A DNA stretch of 64,000 nt from Cydia pomonella (GCF_033807575.1 NC_084704.1:27877968-27941967); one strand, 5' to 3'; shown: positions 34,387 to 45,884, counted from the first letter of the stretch. Notes: generated by a model from the letters alone, not told the origin. Translations and numbers: made by a program.

Positions 34387-35827
34387 CCCTAAGCTCCCTA
34401 ATATGTAAACTCGTGCTATGAAATTTACCTACCGTGGTGAAACAAAATTAATCAATCCATCTTCAATCTTCCACAACGCTTAAAGATGACGTCAATGAAC
34501 TAGTACAACGTAAAATCAGCATGTAATCTGGGTCAATTTCACTCAGTTGTCAGTTACCTTTATCATTAACTTGTCGCTATTCTTAGTACCAAGTTACGTA
34601 CTTGCCTGAGGCGAGGTAAAGGAATTTTGATATCAAAGGTACAAACTACATTAATGGTATTACCGTAATCAATTCAAATTCATGCTAACGATCTCACCCT
34701 CTCACACAAAGGGTAATAATGTAAATGATTTTCGGTCCAGATTTATCTTGTGTATATTATAAGTAGTGATGTGAATTAACTCTAATTCTCCATTTTAATG
34801 TGAAATTATATTATAACCTTATCATAACCTAAACTAACGAATCAAGGGGTGAAAGTAAGGTCAAGACGATTATGTTCACAATAATAATATTTATATTTGT
34901 TCACAACAATATAATTATAATCGGTTTCCGTGGGCTTGTTTCATGCTAGATAAGTATACTTGTGTTATTGAACCCTTAAGAACAAACACTATAAGTTTCT
35001 GCCAATAAAAAACCCTTTTATAAACACACTTAAATAATTATTGCCGCTTGTATTCGGTACCTACCTATCATTTTATTATTATACCTAATTATTGTACCAT
35101 CTGTATGTATTATGGCTTGTACCTCATAAGATTGTTGACATTTATTTTACTTATTTTATTAACTTATGGGGACAGGATGTCCAATTAGGCCAGCCTACGA
35201 GTAAAATTCTGTATTGTGTATGACTCAAATTTAATTTCCGAGCAATTATCGGTTTGAATGTTTTACTTGTTGGCGAAATATTCCCAGTAAGATATATTTA
35301 ATACTTGAAACAGCCCACGGCGTTATTCCTGCGGCACATCACTATATATGAGGGTAGGTATAATTTGTTCGTCCCGGACGTACTGCTTATCTAGCTTACT
35401 GTTCTCGACGGACACTCACGTTTGTTGAGGTCACTTCTACTCCAGATAGTGAACGGTTTTATTTATTTTTACTGTGGGAAAGAAAGGTTCACTACGACAC
35501 AAACCACAATGGCTTTTGTGTCATCAGAATAAATAACTATAGCGCAAAACTTAACTCTCCATTGCCTACAGATTTTAGGAGTTTCTAAGTTATCTTATGT
35601 CTTTTAAAAATATGTTGATGGTGAAAGTGCTCATCACTAAGGAGGCACTGGCTTGCAATTATGTACCTACATAGATACTATTCTAAGAACCAGAATGAGA
35701 AAAGAATGAATTGATGGAATGAGATACATGAGCCATTTTGGTATTTTCCGTAAAAACTTTTTTACATAAAATAAGTAAGTGCCGCGATGACATACCCATC
35801 ATTTAATTGTACGGCTTGCTTCGTTTC
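34387..35827. other. AT-rich spacer, no gene recognised
   Basis: No exon-like frame with splice sites and no clear repeat. Confidence 0.3.
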
Positions 35828-35880
35828 GTATGGTGAGCCTTTATTATGCGTGGTGCGACACGCACTTGGCCATTTTATAT
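35828..35880 (-). repeat. solo 5' terminus of the CGGCCAAG-start repeat
   Basis: GGTGAGCCTTTATTATGCGT, then GGTGCGACACGCACTTGGCC, is the inverse of the family's start. The body is missing, as at 4524 and 26536. Confidence 0.5.
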
Positions 35881-37429
35881 CAAGGTAGATTCGATAGTTA
35901 AGGTAGATTTTATGCCTTAGGGCGTCAATAGAAGTTCCGAGAAGTAGGGCTTCGTTAACGAGGTACCACATTATTTTAATTGGGTATTCTATTAATACTG
36001 CATTCAATTGTTATGTTTGAGCATACGCTGAAGGGTAAATATGTGAGACATCGAAACAGCGAAAAAAAACAGCTGTTCCATGGAAAATATTGACTTTGAC
36101 CTACTTATCCATCCACCCCTCAGCGTATAGTCAAAAGTAACAATATCGCCTATATATATTAGAATTCCTAGATAGGCGGTCTATTTATAGAATGACGGGC
36201 GTTAATTAAGCATAATTCATGTTCATTTAGAATAGCATGGCAAGTCCTTGCTTTGAGCAAGTAAAATTGATTAACATTGAGGCTTTGGTGTGCCTAAAGT
36301 ATTCTGATGGTAACATTTGATCAAGCGAAGAATATACATATCTACTATAAAAGTCAAGAAATAGGAACACAATGATCCACCGGGTGCTATCTAATTATTT
36401 CATAGAATTGACTTAATTAAAATTTAAAGTGAGTACGAGTATCTTATAAAAGTTTTTAATGACACAGTCAAGTTACGCATAACTAGTCATAGAGAAACTT
36501 TTCTCATTCCGTCTTGTCTGAGCGCTTACGTCAGAACGGAGTTGCTCGTACTTACGACTACAGCGCTTTATCTCAATTCCTGATTTCCTTCAAAAACTTT
36601 GTACTTTCCCACAGTGTTATAAACTTCATGAACTTGAGACATGTTCGTGTTCATGGATACCTTATTATAAGGGTAGATTTATGAAGTGTAATTTTTGCGT
36701 CATTTTCTTGGTCATATTTTTTCCTTACATTTTAAATTGCCGATAAAAAAGAGGGGTTACCTATTATAGCTAAAGGCTATATAAGAAAACACGAGGGAAT
36801 GAACTTGAAATATAACGGTTTGCCACGTTGTTTACGTGCCTTGTCGGTTTGCTTGCGCGCACGCTTATACCGACACATTATTATTATTATATAACAGAAA
36901 TGAGATTAGGTACCATTAAATGCAACTATGGGTTCAAATTAATTATTTTGAAAGGCAAGGCACCGGTTTTAAGTAAATATTTTAGAAGCTATCAATATAA
37001 ACCGTGTACATGGAATAAAAAGGAAACACTTAGGTACTGTGTTTTTCAACCTCTAAATGAATTAAGTATTTATATGTAAGTCATGTCATAAAATATATTC
37101 GGGTTATTTCGGAAATTGGGTACTCCCAAAAATCACTACTTTTTTTGGTCTTTTTATTTATTTACCCCGAATACACCTTACGTATATACAAACCTCGTTA
37201 ACTATAAGACTAACACCGAAATAGCAAAAAAAAATGTAAACAATTTAAGTCCAATGCTAAATCTAAAAACTGACTAATTGACAGAGTCTAAACAGTTAAC
37301 CCTTTACATAGTTAAATACTAAGTGCCATGAGGCAATAAAATAAGTGTGGGTACCTCAGTGAAAAAAATATAAACTGTATGTATCATACATAAATAATAA
37401 TTTATTATAAGTAATTGGCCTATTTGGTA
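35881..37429. other. AT-rich spacer, no gene recognised
   Basis: TATTCGGGTTATTTCGGAAA and ACCCCGAATAC around 37096-37174 may be loose inverse ends of a small repeat. Open frames are short and AT-driven. Confidence 0.3.
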
Positions 37430-37566
37430 TTGGTTTGGCCTAGTGGGTAGTGACCATCAGCTTCATAGGCAGAAGCTGATGGTCCCGGGTTCAAATCCTG
37501 GTAAGGGCATTTATTTGTGTGATGAGCATGAATATTCGTTCCTGAGTCATGGGTGTTTTTTATGTT
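37430..37566 (+). mobile_element. SINE 1, head half (its tail is at 41571)
   Basis: The tRNA-like head has box A-like TGGCCTAGTGGGTAGTG and box B-like GGGTTCAAATCCTGG, then GATGAGCATGAATATTCG and CCTGAGTCATGGGTGTTTTT. It stops at TTTTTTATG, where an intact copy would continue ATTTAAGTATTTATA. That continuation appears 4 kb away at 41571. The head also carries a duplicated AGCTTCATAGGCAGAAGCTG hairpin variant. Confidence 0.75.
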
Positions 37567-37705
37567 GACGACCGATTTGGCCTAGTGGGTAGTGACCCTG
37601 CTTACGAAGCTGATGGTCCCGGGTTCAAATCCTGGTAAGGGCACTTATTCGTGTGATGAGCATGGATATTTGTTCCTGAGTCATGGGTGTTTTCTATGTA
37701 TTTAA
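37567..37705 (+). mobile_element. SINE 2, head half (its tail is at 41414)
   Basis: It starts GACGACCGATTTGGCCTAG, directly behind SINE 1. It has the same box A and box B signals and ends TTTTCTATGTATTTAA at the TTAA where the next element begins. Its tail resumes after the matching TTAA at 41414. Confidence 0.75.
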
Positions 37706-38279
37706 GAGGAATTCCTAGTTGCGATTTTTCCATACAAACGCTCTCGACTGATTCCTCCCTGGATTTTCAACCTAGAGCAGTGATTTTTTCAAATAAGATC
37801 AATATCATCAATATCTGTGCCGCTATGTTTTGCTTTTTTGGATTATTTTATTTTGAAGAAAGATACAGCGCCTCGAAAATCGCAAAAACGGCTCAATTGA
37901 ATTGGCTGTAAAAAAAGGCACAGTATACAAATATGACAGAAAATATCCAAAAAATCAAAACATAGCGGCATAGATTATTTCTTCCTCTTGCAGTTTCCAA
38001 AATTTCATAAAGATTGATTGCGTTTTGGAGGAGGAAACAGTCGAGAGCGAAACCTCGATTTTTGAGTTTTTTGCGTGTGAATTTTAGTCCGAGCTGCAGT
38101 TGTCCTTATCGCACGAATTAGAGGCGGAGACAGTTTCTAAATATACGTACACAGAAGGAATAGTGATGGGCATAACATGTTAATGGTTAAAATGAGAAAA
38201 AATACACCAACAACCAACAGTCGATCGCCGTAATATAACCAAAATACCACGAAGTTCTAAGAAAAGGGTGCCATGTGTT

Positions 38280-38352
38280 TTCACACTCTTTAATGTAACA
38301 ACTATTATGTACCATGGTTTCGTAATAAAGATTTATATTCTATTCTATTCTA
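38280..38352 (+). mobile_element. LINE tail scrap with (ATTCT)n
   Basis: TTTCGTAATAAAGATTTATA, then TTCTATTCTATTCTA, is a typical LINE 3' end with a pentamer tail. Nothing coding precedes it. Confidence 0.45.
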
Positions 38353-38871
38353 AAATGTACCCGTAATGGTCTGTCACTTCAAACCGTTTTTTTGTATTTT
38401 TTTACATTGCAGGTCATGTAGTGCTTATGTTTAGTGTTATGTTTACTATTAAAGGCCTGTAAACAAAGCTAAGTATTTAGGATAATAGGTACAACCTGCT
38501 TATTTTGATTAAAACATCATAAATACCCATTAACAATTTGATTGTCTTGCATTGCTCACACTTGTGCGTCACAAGTAAACCACTAGATAGCAAATTTACA
38601 TTACGGCTAGCCGATATCAAAATAAGGGCCATTTTGAAATGCGGCGGTTCAACGATTAAGGTATGTTGGGATAATACCGGATGTGGGTGAAGAACGTAGC
38701 AAATTCATTTCTCCCTAATTTGGCTTTCTTTTTTAATGTTGGCAACATTGTGTAAGATGCCATTTCATTGCCTCGACTGCCAGTGTCCCAGCGCCACTCA
38801 GGGATATCGGGCTTGTGCTATGCGCAATCACATAGAGCAAGGTAAATTTCGTGTATCCGATCGTCGCCCTT

Positions 38872-39205
38872 TTTTTTATACTACGTCGGTGGCAAACAAG
38901 CATACGGCCCGCCTGATGGTAAGCAGTATCCGTAGCCTATGTACGCCTGCAACTCCAGAGAAGTTACATGCGCGTTGCCGACCCTAACCCCCCGCCCCTC
39001 GTTGAGCTCTGGCAACCTTAGTCACCGGCAGGAACACAACACTATGAGTAGGGTCTAGTGTTATTTGGCTGCGGTTTTCTGTAAGGTGGAGGTACTTCCC
39101 CAGTTGGGCTCTGCTCTAGATCTGGAATGACATCCGCTGTGCTGTGCCCTACCACACAAGGCGAGATGACATTCACAGTGCCCATACCTCTCTTTTTGAC
39201 GTAGT
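38872..39205 (+). repeat. ACGGCCCGCCTGATGG repeat, copy C (longest)
   Basis: It runs from TTTATACTACGTCGGTGGC through GTTGCCGACCCTAACC, AGGAACACAACACTATGAGT and GTGCCCTACCACACAAGGCG to GTGCCCATACCTCTC. The two open frames over it, one per strand, are not genes. It is followed by a hairpin, GTTTAAGGAC...GTCCTTAAAC (39208-39237). Confidence 0.75.
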
Positions 39206-39245
39206 TTAAGGACATACCCGGGTACGTCCTTAAACTGTCACACAT

Positions 39246-39330
39246 AAACAAACACATTTTCATCACAATACACAAAATAAATTACAGGGCCTAATTTATT
39301 TTGTGTATTGTGATGAAAATGTGTTTGTTT
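39246..39330. repeat. perfect 39-bp inverted repeat (85 bp)
   Basis: Arms at 39246-39284 and 39292-39330 are exact inverse complements around the 7-base loop CAGGGCC. The arms start AAACAAACACATTTTCATCA. With no mismatch, it is either a recent fold-back or an inverted duplication made at repair. Confidence 0.85.
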
Positions 39331-39827
39331 TTGTAATTGTGTTAATGTATAATTTCGTTTTAGATGTTTATTTATAAAACAATCCAATCAAAAACAGACC
39401 TAGGATTGCTGTAGACCAATATCCAATTTTGACCCTTCCAGGTAAAGATCGGAAAGAAACAATACGATCTTTACTCATTTAAAAAACAGCAGTGTAGGTC
39501 AAATTTTAAATTTTCTTCAATTTACCTACTTAATTATTACATTTATTGTTTTCTTGATCACACTTTCGTACCCTTATTATTATCCAGTACCAACGCGACG
39601 GTAAATCAAAAGGAAAAGATTTAGGTAGTCTATTTTGTATGTATGTGTATGTACACCTACTTACTGACAATGTCATTTTTTTAATTTCCGCTGCCCAAAG
39701 GTTGCCTGGAGATTGCGTTTTAGCGATTAGACCGCATGTTGTTTACCTGTGCTTATGTTTCTGTTTTCTTTTGTATTGTTTTCTTTATTCTATTTTTTAT
39801 TCGATTCTTTTTAAAACCTTTCTACAT

Positions 39828-39958
39828 AACATTAGGTCTACTTGGGTGGCTTACAAGTTAGTATTTTGTTAAATATCTTGTAAACAGAAAAACTATGAAA
39901 GTTACAAGAAATCAAACAAAAAACTAACATGTATACCGCCGAAGTAGACCTAATATTA
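39828..39958. mobile_element. possible MITE (ATTAGGTCTACTT ends)
   Basis: ACATTAGGTCTACTTGGGTG and CCGCCGAAGTAGACCTAATA are loose inverse ends 130 bases apart. The interior also has inverse-like TTAGTATTTTGTTA and AAAAAACTAAC. Confidence 0.45.
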
Positions 39959-40879
39959 TGTAGTACGAAAGTACCTACACATACGGGTGCATACGTAGAT
40001 GTGAACGCACACATATGTAGTTAGTTTCGGATACAAAATAGAGATAGCACTTCAAAACTAGTTTCCTTAAAATGCTTCAAGAGGGCTCTTTTTTCCTATA
40101 TATTTTATTCTATTACTTTACTCTTTGCATACGATCCTTACATTTTATCCAAAAAAAGATTGTATATCAACTATATATATATAATTGCAATATTTTACCG
40201 TCAAAATCGCAATTGTTAGCACATTGTTTACTTATCAAATTGCCTTATGACATAAGTATCAAAGTTTGAGAGCCACAATTTTACCAAATGTTTGTATCAG
40301 GGTTAAGATCGGATACAAAAATACGAAAAATAGAACATTCGCTGACAACTTTTAATTTTGTATTGTTGGCTGCAATTTATATACGTAGGAGAAGGCTAAA
40401 CTCCGGACCTATTTCTTTGTGATACCTTATTCTCTTTCCATTTAAACCAACTTTTATTCACCATCCGATGTTATCCCTTGATGGCAAAACACTCGTTACC
40501 CTAAAAAAAGTATGTTTCATCTTTACACGTATACAAAACTAAAACCTTTATATATTGAAGATTACCAAAATTCAGGCTGAATCTAAGGTTATTATTTAAC
40601 GATTTGCTCTGTACTTCAAGAATCTGACACGATCTAGAAAAAAAAAATCGCGAGTTCTCTCAATTGGTCCCAAAATTGTCCGGCATTATCCCAACATACC
40701 TTACCCAGATTGTCGTACTACTACTACTATTTAGATTGTAGGTTAACTATACCTACTTACAAAATTTCACAACACACCATGATCACACCCAACTTATTGT
40801 CACGGATAGGTACGACGACCGAAGCAAGGACCTCATTCTTTTTCGTAGTCTTTATCTGAATTAATTACTAGATACAGTA

Positions 40880-41165
40880 TAATATAATAAATAAATAATC
40901 AATATAAATAAATATTATTAGGACATTATTACTCAAATTCACAAGTACCACAGTAAGCTCAATAAGGCTTGTGTTGAGGGTACTTAGACAACGATATATA
41001 TAATATATATAAATATTTATAAATACTTAAATACACAGAAAACACCCATGACTCGGGAACAAATATTCATGCTCATCACACGAATATATGCCCTTACCAG
41101 GATTTGAACCCGGGACCATCAGCTTCGTAGGCAGGGTCACTACCCACTAGGCCAAACTGGTCGTT
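40880..41165 (-). mobile_element. SINE, full-length minus copy
   Basis: The head is at the right (inverse of TGGCCTAGTGGGTAGTGAC and GGGTTCAAATCCTGG). The body has CACCCATGACTCGGGAACA and the tail has CAATAAGGCTTGTGTTGAGG and ATAAATATTATTAGGACAT. It lies inside the TTAA element but outside the TA element. Confidence 0.8.
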
Positions 41166-41413
41166 AAAATAATAATTAAAAACAATATTATGTGATAACA
41201 TCAAAAACAACTTGTGTCGGGCAGCGCAGGATGAATTCCGGCCGGCTCGCCGGCAATGTCAACGGAACGGCGCGCAATGAGCGGGCGCTCGCGTCTCCCA
41301 TCTGTGTGCACGCACTCACACTTAGATAGCTCCCGCTCCCGCCCACCGCAGCGCGACAGAAACATAGCTTCAAAAATTCGAGATTTGAAAAGTTGCTCAG
41401 CTAGGAATTGCTC

Positions 41414-41570
41414 TTAAGTATTTATAAATATTTATATATTATATATATCGTTGTCTAAGTACCCTCAACACAAGCCTTATTGGGCTTACTGTGGGACTTA
41501 GTCAATTTGTGTAATGATGTCCTATAATATTTATTATTTATTATTATTTATTATTTATTTATGTATTTAA
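41414..41570 (+). mobile_element. SINE 2, tail half
   Basis: TTAAGTATTTATAAATATTT, ATATCGTTGTCTAAGTACCC, CAAGCCTTATTGGGCTTAC and ATGTCCTATAATATTTATTA form the SINE tail with no head in front of it. It continues the head at 37567-37705 across the TTAA element. Confidence 0.75.
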
Positions 41571-41695
41571 GTATTTATATATTATTATATATATCGTTGT
41601 CTAAGTACCCACAACACAAGCCTTATTGAGCTTACTGTGGGACTTAGTCAATTTGTGTACCTAATAATGTCCTATAATATTTATTTATTTATTTA
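41571..41695 (+). mobile_element. SINE 1, tail half
   Basis: A second headless tail directly follows the first: TATTTAAGTATTTATATATT, GTTGTCTAAGTACCCACAAC, TTATTGAGCTTACTGTGGGA, ending in (ATTT)n. It completes the head at 37430-37566. Confidence 0.7.
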
Positions 41696-42494
41696 ATTCT
41701 TATTTTTATATTATTAGAAAGAATGTGATATTGTATGTATCTTTAATTAATTTTGTTTATTTGTTAACGGCATATTTAAATATGTTCCATTTTTATAACG
41801 TGTAAATTAACTTTATGAATGAATGACTTATGACTAATGACTTATTATATACCCGCCGCTTCGCTTTATTGAATGTCGCGGTGTAACTATTTAAATAGAT
41901 GTCAATTCTAGATGTTATTTACTTGAGGTCTACCCATAATATCCGCGATATCCGTATGCAGCAAGCCTCTTTATTTTTCTTATTGCGCAATATTTGAGTT
42001 ACATCCTCGGGCTAGGACGCGCTTATTTCCACTTCCAGTATGTGTCCCTTTCACACTACATTACCTAAAAAGGGATACAAGACTTTATAGTCGCAGTTTC
42101 ATTCCGAGGCTGGTTATATGACATAATGTAATGACTATGAAGAGATCCTTTTGATAAACTTGAGGTAACCGTATGTCAGAATATTATGTAAGGTGTATAA
42201 TGCTGCGGTAAACAGGTAATGAACCTGTAAAATTTAAATAAGTACGAGAGATTCATACGAAGATAGGAGCTAAAATAGGTAGAAATTCATGCCAAATATG
42301 AATCTTAATATTGTTATTAGGTATTTGTTAGTCCGTGGAATTCATTAAAATACTTACGCTAATACATTTTCTGTATATTTGTGTCCTAATTAACCAACTA
42401 AAGTTTCGTCTGCGACTACCTATGGATCGCAGGCTACGGTTAAATAATCTAATTCTGTTAAAAATTCGAAGAAATTTTGTTTAAACCGCAATAC

Positions 42495-42750
42495 GCATAA
42501 ATAAATAAATATTATAGGCACATTCTTACACAAATTGACTAGGCCCACAGTAAGCTCGAGAAGGCTTGAGTTGTGGGTACTCAGACAACGATAAATATAA
42601 TATACAAATACTTAAATGCATAGAAAACACCCATGATTCAGGTACAAATATCCATGGTCATCCTACAAATAAATGCCCTTACCGGGATTCAAACTTAGGA
42701 CCATCGGCTTCATAGGCAGGGTCACTACCCACTAGACCAGACCGATCGAC
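42495..42750 (-). mobile_element. SINE, full-length minus copy, diverged
   Basis: The tail on the left (ATAAATATTATAGGCACATT) leads to the head on the right (inverse of GGTCTAGTGGGTAGTGACCC and AGTTTGAATCCCGGTAAG). More substitutions than in the copies at 40880 and 48610 suggest greater age. Confidence 0.75.
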
Positions 42751-42779
42751 AAAGTTACATATGTGGGGTGAACATTCAG

Positions 42780-43112
42780 TCGAACAAAAGAGTCTTCTTC
42801 TTTGCCTGTTCCTCTTCCCAGTTTATTTAGAGTCGGGTCTCCTTGTATGTCTTCGCCAGAGTGCTCTGTTCTGGCTTGTCTACGTACTCAGGTTCTCTTT
42901 CCGGATCTCTTTTTGCATGTTTGACCAACAGGTGGTCTTGCGCCTTCCTCGGGATTAGTATGGTATATTTAGGGCCTTTTTAACAGAGTGGCCATCATCA
43001 CATCTAAGGACCTACCTTAAACGATCCCCTGATAAATTAATTTCTGTGACCTGTGACCTTATCCAGTCCAGTCACTCCTCCCGCCCATCTGAGCATTTTC
43101 ATCTCGCTTGTG
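42780..43112 (-). pseudogene. RTE-type LINE polymerase C-terminal remnant
   Basis: Near 43110 the minus strand reads L-H-T-S-E-M-K-M-L-R-W-A-G-G-V-T-G-L-D-K. Further along it reads K-R-D-P-E-R, E-Q-S-T-L-A-K-T-Y-K-E-T-R-L. This parallels the block at 57420-57735 (M-K-M-L, then R-R-x-D, then T-R-R-A-D-P-K). Stops and frameshifts show that it is dead. Confidence 0.6.
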
Positions 43113-43489
43113 TGGAGTTTTTGTTAGTGTACTTTCTTAAAGGTCCAGGCACTCTCAGCAGGCGAACAAAAGAATAAGGTTTCAAACACTATTTTTATTT
43201 TATGTCTTTACTCATCATGGAACAACGGCGTTCCTGACATTTGGGAGATGTGCGCAGACCAGAAGCCAACACGTAGAGCCTTTAGAGCCTAGGTGTAACG
43301 TCTATTGAAAGCTGATTGAATCTAAAATGAACTAGGCTATTGGCTGAAAGCGATGGATTAAAAACAGTACTATGAGATATAAATACGGATACATGCCTGT
43401 CTATGTGCAATTTTATTTCCGGCAGACAGTGCAGACACACACCAGATTGAAATATAGAACAGCAGGAACCCAACGTTAATTATGCCCGA

Positions 43490-43775
43490 TTGACAGATCA
43501 AATCCACAACAGTTCTGAACAATATATTAAAATCAGAATCGGGCAAATATTACCTATGGTAAATATTATCTTGGAAACCAAGCTTTTCCCCGGAAGAAAT
43601 ATAAAAACTCTAAAATGCGCATTAGATGATGACCTAGCTATGTAGATCGATATTTCATCCCCGAAAACCCTCATATAACAAATTTCATCAAAATCGTTAT
43701 AGCAGTTTCCCAAATTCGCGAAATATAAATAATATATACAAGAATTGCTCGTTTAAAGGTATAAGATAAGAGCAA
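43490..43775 (+). mobile_element. RTE-type LINE 3' tail
   Basis: CAAATTTCATCAAAATCGTT, CAGTTTCCCAAATTCGCGAA and ACAAGAATTGCTCGTTTAAA, then GGTATAAGAT, form a familiar RTE 3' end. Confidence 0.6.
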
Positions 43776-43975
43776 CAAAATAATATGGTTAGTTTGGTTT
43801 GCTATTATTATTACTGGATGCAGGCGTCTGGCAACTACTCATCGTTGGAGGTAGAAAAATACACTTATAGGATGCAAGTTTTTGATTTCTGGGTTTGATG
43901 TAGTATATTGGTAGTAATTTTGTATTGAAATCAAATATGGAATTGCCAAGCGTTTTTGTTGGAAGGAACAAGGCC

Positions 43976-44218
43976 TAAGGACTCATATATCACATTCCAC
44001 ATCTGCAGTTTTTCGTTTCTGCCATTTCAAATTCATTCGTGTCATGTAACTGGGCATCCATGTATACTTGAACCTTCTCCAGATTGTAACAAACACTTTT
44101 CTGAAAACCGCATCAAAGTTGGTTTAGCCAAACGCGAGATAATCGCGGACAGGCATACATACATACATACAAATTTTCAGGTCAAACTGAGATCCTCCTT
44201 TTTTGAAGGCGGTTAAAA
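43976..44218 (+). mobile_element. RTE-type LINE 3' tail, another subfamily
   Basis: TGTATACTTGAACCTTCTCC, AAACCGCATCAAAGTTGGTT, GCCAAACGCGAGATAATCGC, a (CATA)n run and GATCCTCCTTTTTTGAAGGC, then GGTTAAAAA. The same terminal motif recurs at 17759 and 25540. Confidence 0.6.
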
Positions 44219-44268
44219 ACGATTTCTAATTTTAGGCAGATTTTCCCACTTTATTAAAAATCTTTGAC

Positions 44269-44429
44269 GGCCGGTCTGGCCACGTAGCCAACATGCCAAT
44301 CGCGTACGCTCTGTAGCAAACGCTAGCTCGAAATGCAACTGTCACTAATAAGGAAGAGTGACAGAGAGGTACAAAGCGTTTCGCTGTCGTAGCGATAGCG
44401 ATTATCACCTTGGCGAGGCCGGCTGGCCT
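44269..44429. mobile_element. hairpin MITE, family A, second copy
   Basis: GGCCACGTAGCCAACATGCC on the left is loosely inverse to CACCTTGGCGAGGCCGGC on the right. The interior GCAACTGTCACTAATAAGGA, AGAGTGACAGAGAG matches the copy at 811-960. Its right end abuts the next SINE. Confidence 0.65.
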
Positions 44430-44665
44430 AAATAGTGGGTACCCTGCCTATGGCCCCGGTTCGAATCCCGGTAATGGCATTTATTTTTGTGAAGAACACT
44501 GATATTTGTTCCTGAGTCATGGGTGTTATATACTTACTATAATTATGTATTTATCTATATAAGAATGTTATATATCGTCGCCTGGTACCCATAGTACAAG
44601 CTTTGCTATGTTTGGGGCTAGGTTGATCCGTGTAAGATGCCCCCTGATATTTATTTATTAATTTA
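44418..44665 (+). mobile_element. SINE, second tail subtype
   Basis: The head is GGCTGGCCTAAATAGTGGGT with box B-like CCCGGTTCGAATCCCGG. Then come TTCCTGAGTCATGGGTGTTA, GTACCCATAGTACAAGC, TTTGGGGCTAGGTTGATCC and CCCCCTGATATTTATTTATT. The tail matches the headless copy at 14440. Confidence 0.7.
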
Positions 44666-44705
44666 AGCCCAGGAATGCACCGTTGAAATAAATGGAAATA
44701 AAATA

Positions 44706-45408
44706 AAAACCGGCCAAGAGCATGTCGGGCCACGCTCAGTGTAGGGTTCCGTAGTTACTCTTCCGTCACAATAAGCTAAACTGGAACTTAAAGTATAGTA
44801 AATTGTTAACCAAGGGATGAAACGGTACCTTTCACCTGAGTTAAACAAATAGGCAAATTTGCATAATCAGTACCTAATTAAAGTAAGTCTTTTACTATGA
44901 AGGGAAAACTTTTTGCGATAACTCAAAAACAGCTAAACTGATCATGTCCGCTATAGTTTTCATTTAATGACTTTCTTAAGCTCTACTTCCACGATTTTTT
45001 TCATATTTTTTGGACCTATGGTTCAAAAGTTAGAGGGGGGGGGGGGACACAATTTTTTTTTTCTTTCGGAGCGATTATCTCCGAATATATTCACTTTATC
45101 AAAAAATGTTTCTTGAAAACCCCTATTAGTTTTGAAAGACCTTTCCAACGATACCCCACACTCTAGGGTTGAAGCGAAAAAAAAAATTCAGCCCCACTTT
45201 ACGTGTAGGGGAGGTACCCTAAAAAAATTATTTTTTTAGATTTTATTGTACGACTTTGTCGGTTTTATTGATTTATATATCCATGCCAAATTTCAGCTTT
45301 CTAACACTAACGACCACGGAGCAAAGCCTCGGACAGACAGACAGACAGACAGACAGACGGACATGGCGAAACTATAAGGGTTCCTAGTTGACTACGGAAC
45401 CCTAAAAA
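44706..45408 (+). repeat. CGGCCAAGAGC repeat, long copy 2
   Basis: Nearly identical to 4763-5457 across its length, from AAAAACCGGCCAAGAGCATG to CGGAACCCTAAAAA. Differences are scattered single bases, a longer G-run and one or more extra GACA units. High identity 40 kb apart points to recent spread or to gene conversion. Confidence 0.85.
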
Positions 45409-45409
45409 A

Positions 45410-45884
45410 CACGGTGTATATTACCCAATATGCTCGTATTTCATAAAATCTATTCAACGTTAAACCAATATTTACAAACAAGAGCTATTAGTAAATAAGT
45501 TCCGAAAACAATATTTGATAAACAACGTAATGAATTGACCACGTATTTAACATGTTTATACTCAATAATTGGATGTTTGGATTGCATATAATTGGCATTT
45601 TATTGAAGCATATTATTATATTAATACTGTGGAAGTTAGATAACATTACAAAAGGTCATCATTTTATTAAAATATTAATAAATAGCACTATATAATTTAA
45701 ACAGTCTACTAAATATTTAAGTTTAAATAATATAAATAAATATAGTATTATTTTAAGGCTGTACTAAATTATAGTTCTTAACTACTATTTTTTTTAATTC
45801 ACGCGTGGCACGATTTAGCCGATAGTACGATATGATCGAGTTTCCTCTATACAGCTTTTCAAGTTAAGAACCGCGGTTAGCTAT
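45410..45884. other. AT-rich spacer, no gene recognised
   Basis: Almost only A and T runs between 45480 and 45800. Nothing identifiable. Confidence 0.3.

Larger units (their letters stand above)
38659..40701. mobile_element. 2.0-kb TA-flanked element with 23-bp inverted ends
   Basis: TA precedes 38659 and follows 40701. The left end AGGTATGTTGGGATAA with TACCGGA is the inverse of the right end TCCGGCA with TTATCCCAACATACCT, 22 of 23 bases. TA duplication and short inverted ends are Tc1/mariner-like. The interior (a repeat copy, a palindrome and AT-rich DNA) has no transposase, so it would be non-autonomous. It sits inside the TTAA element. Confidence 0.65.
37706..41413. mobile_element. 3.7-kb TTAA-flanked non-autonomous transposon
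   Basis: TTAA precedes 37706 and follows 41413. The left end GAGGAATTCCTAGTTG is the inverse of the right end, CAGCTAGGAATTGCTC, with two mismatches over 16 bases. Removing the span rejoins SINE 2 exactly (ATGTATTTAA plus GTATTTATAAATATTT, as read in the copy at 48610). TTAA targets and short inverted ends are piggyBac-like, but no transposase frame is present. The interior holds the TA element at 38659, a repeat copy, a LINE tail and a minus-strand SINE. Confidence 0.7.

Noticed and set aside
37440..37510. tRNA-like boxes A and B
   Set aside because: The same boxes recur in at least six copies, each continued by the same non-tRNA body and tail. They are SINE heads, not tRNA genes.
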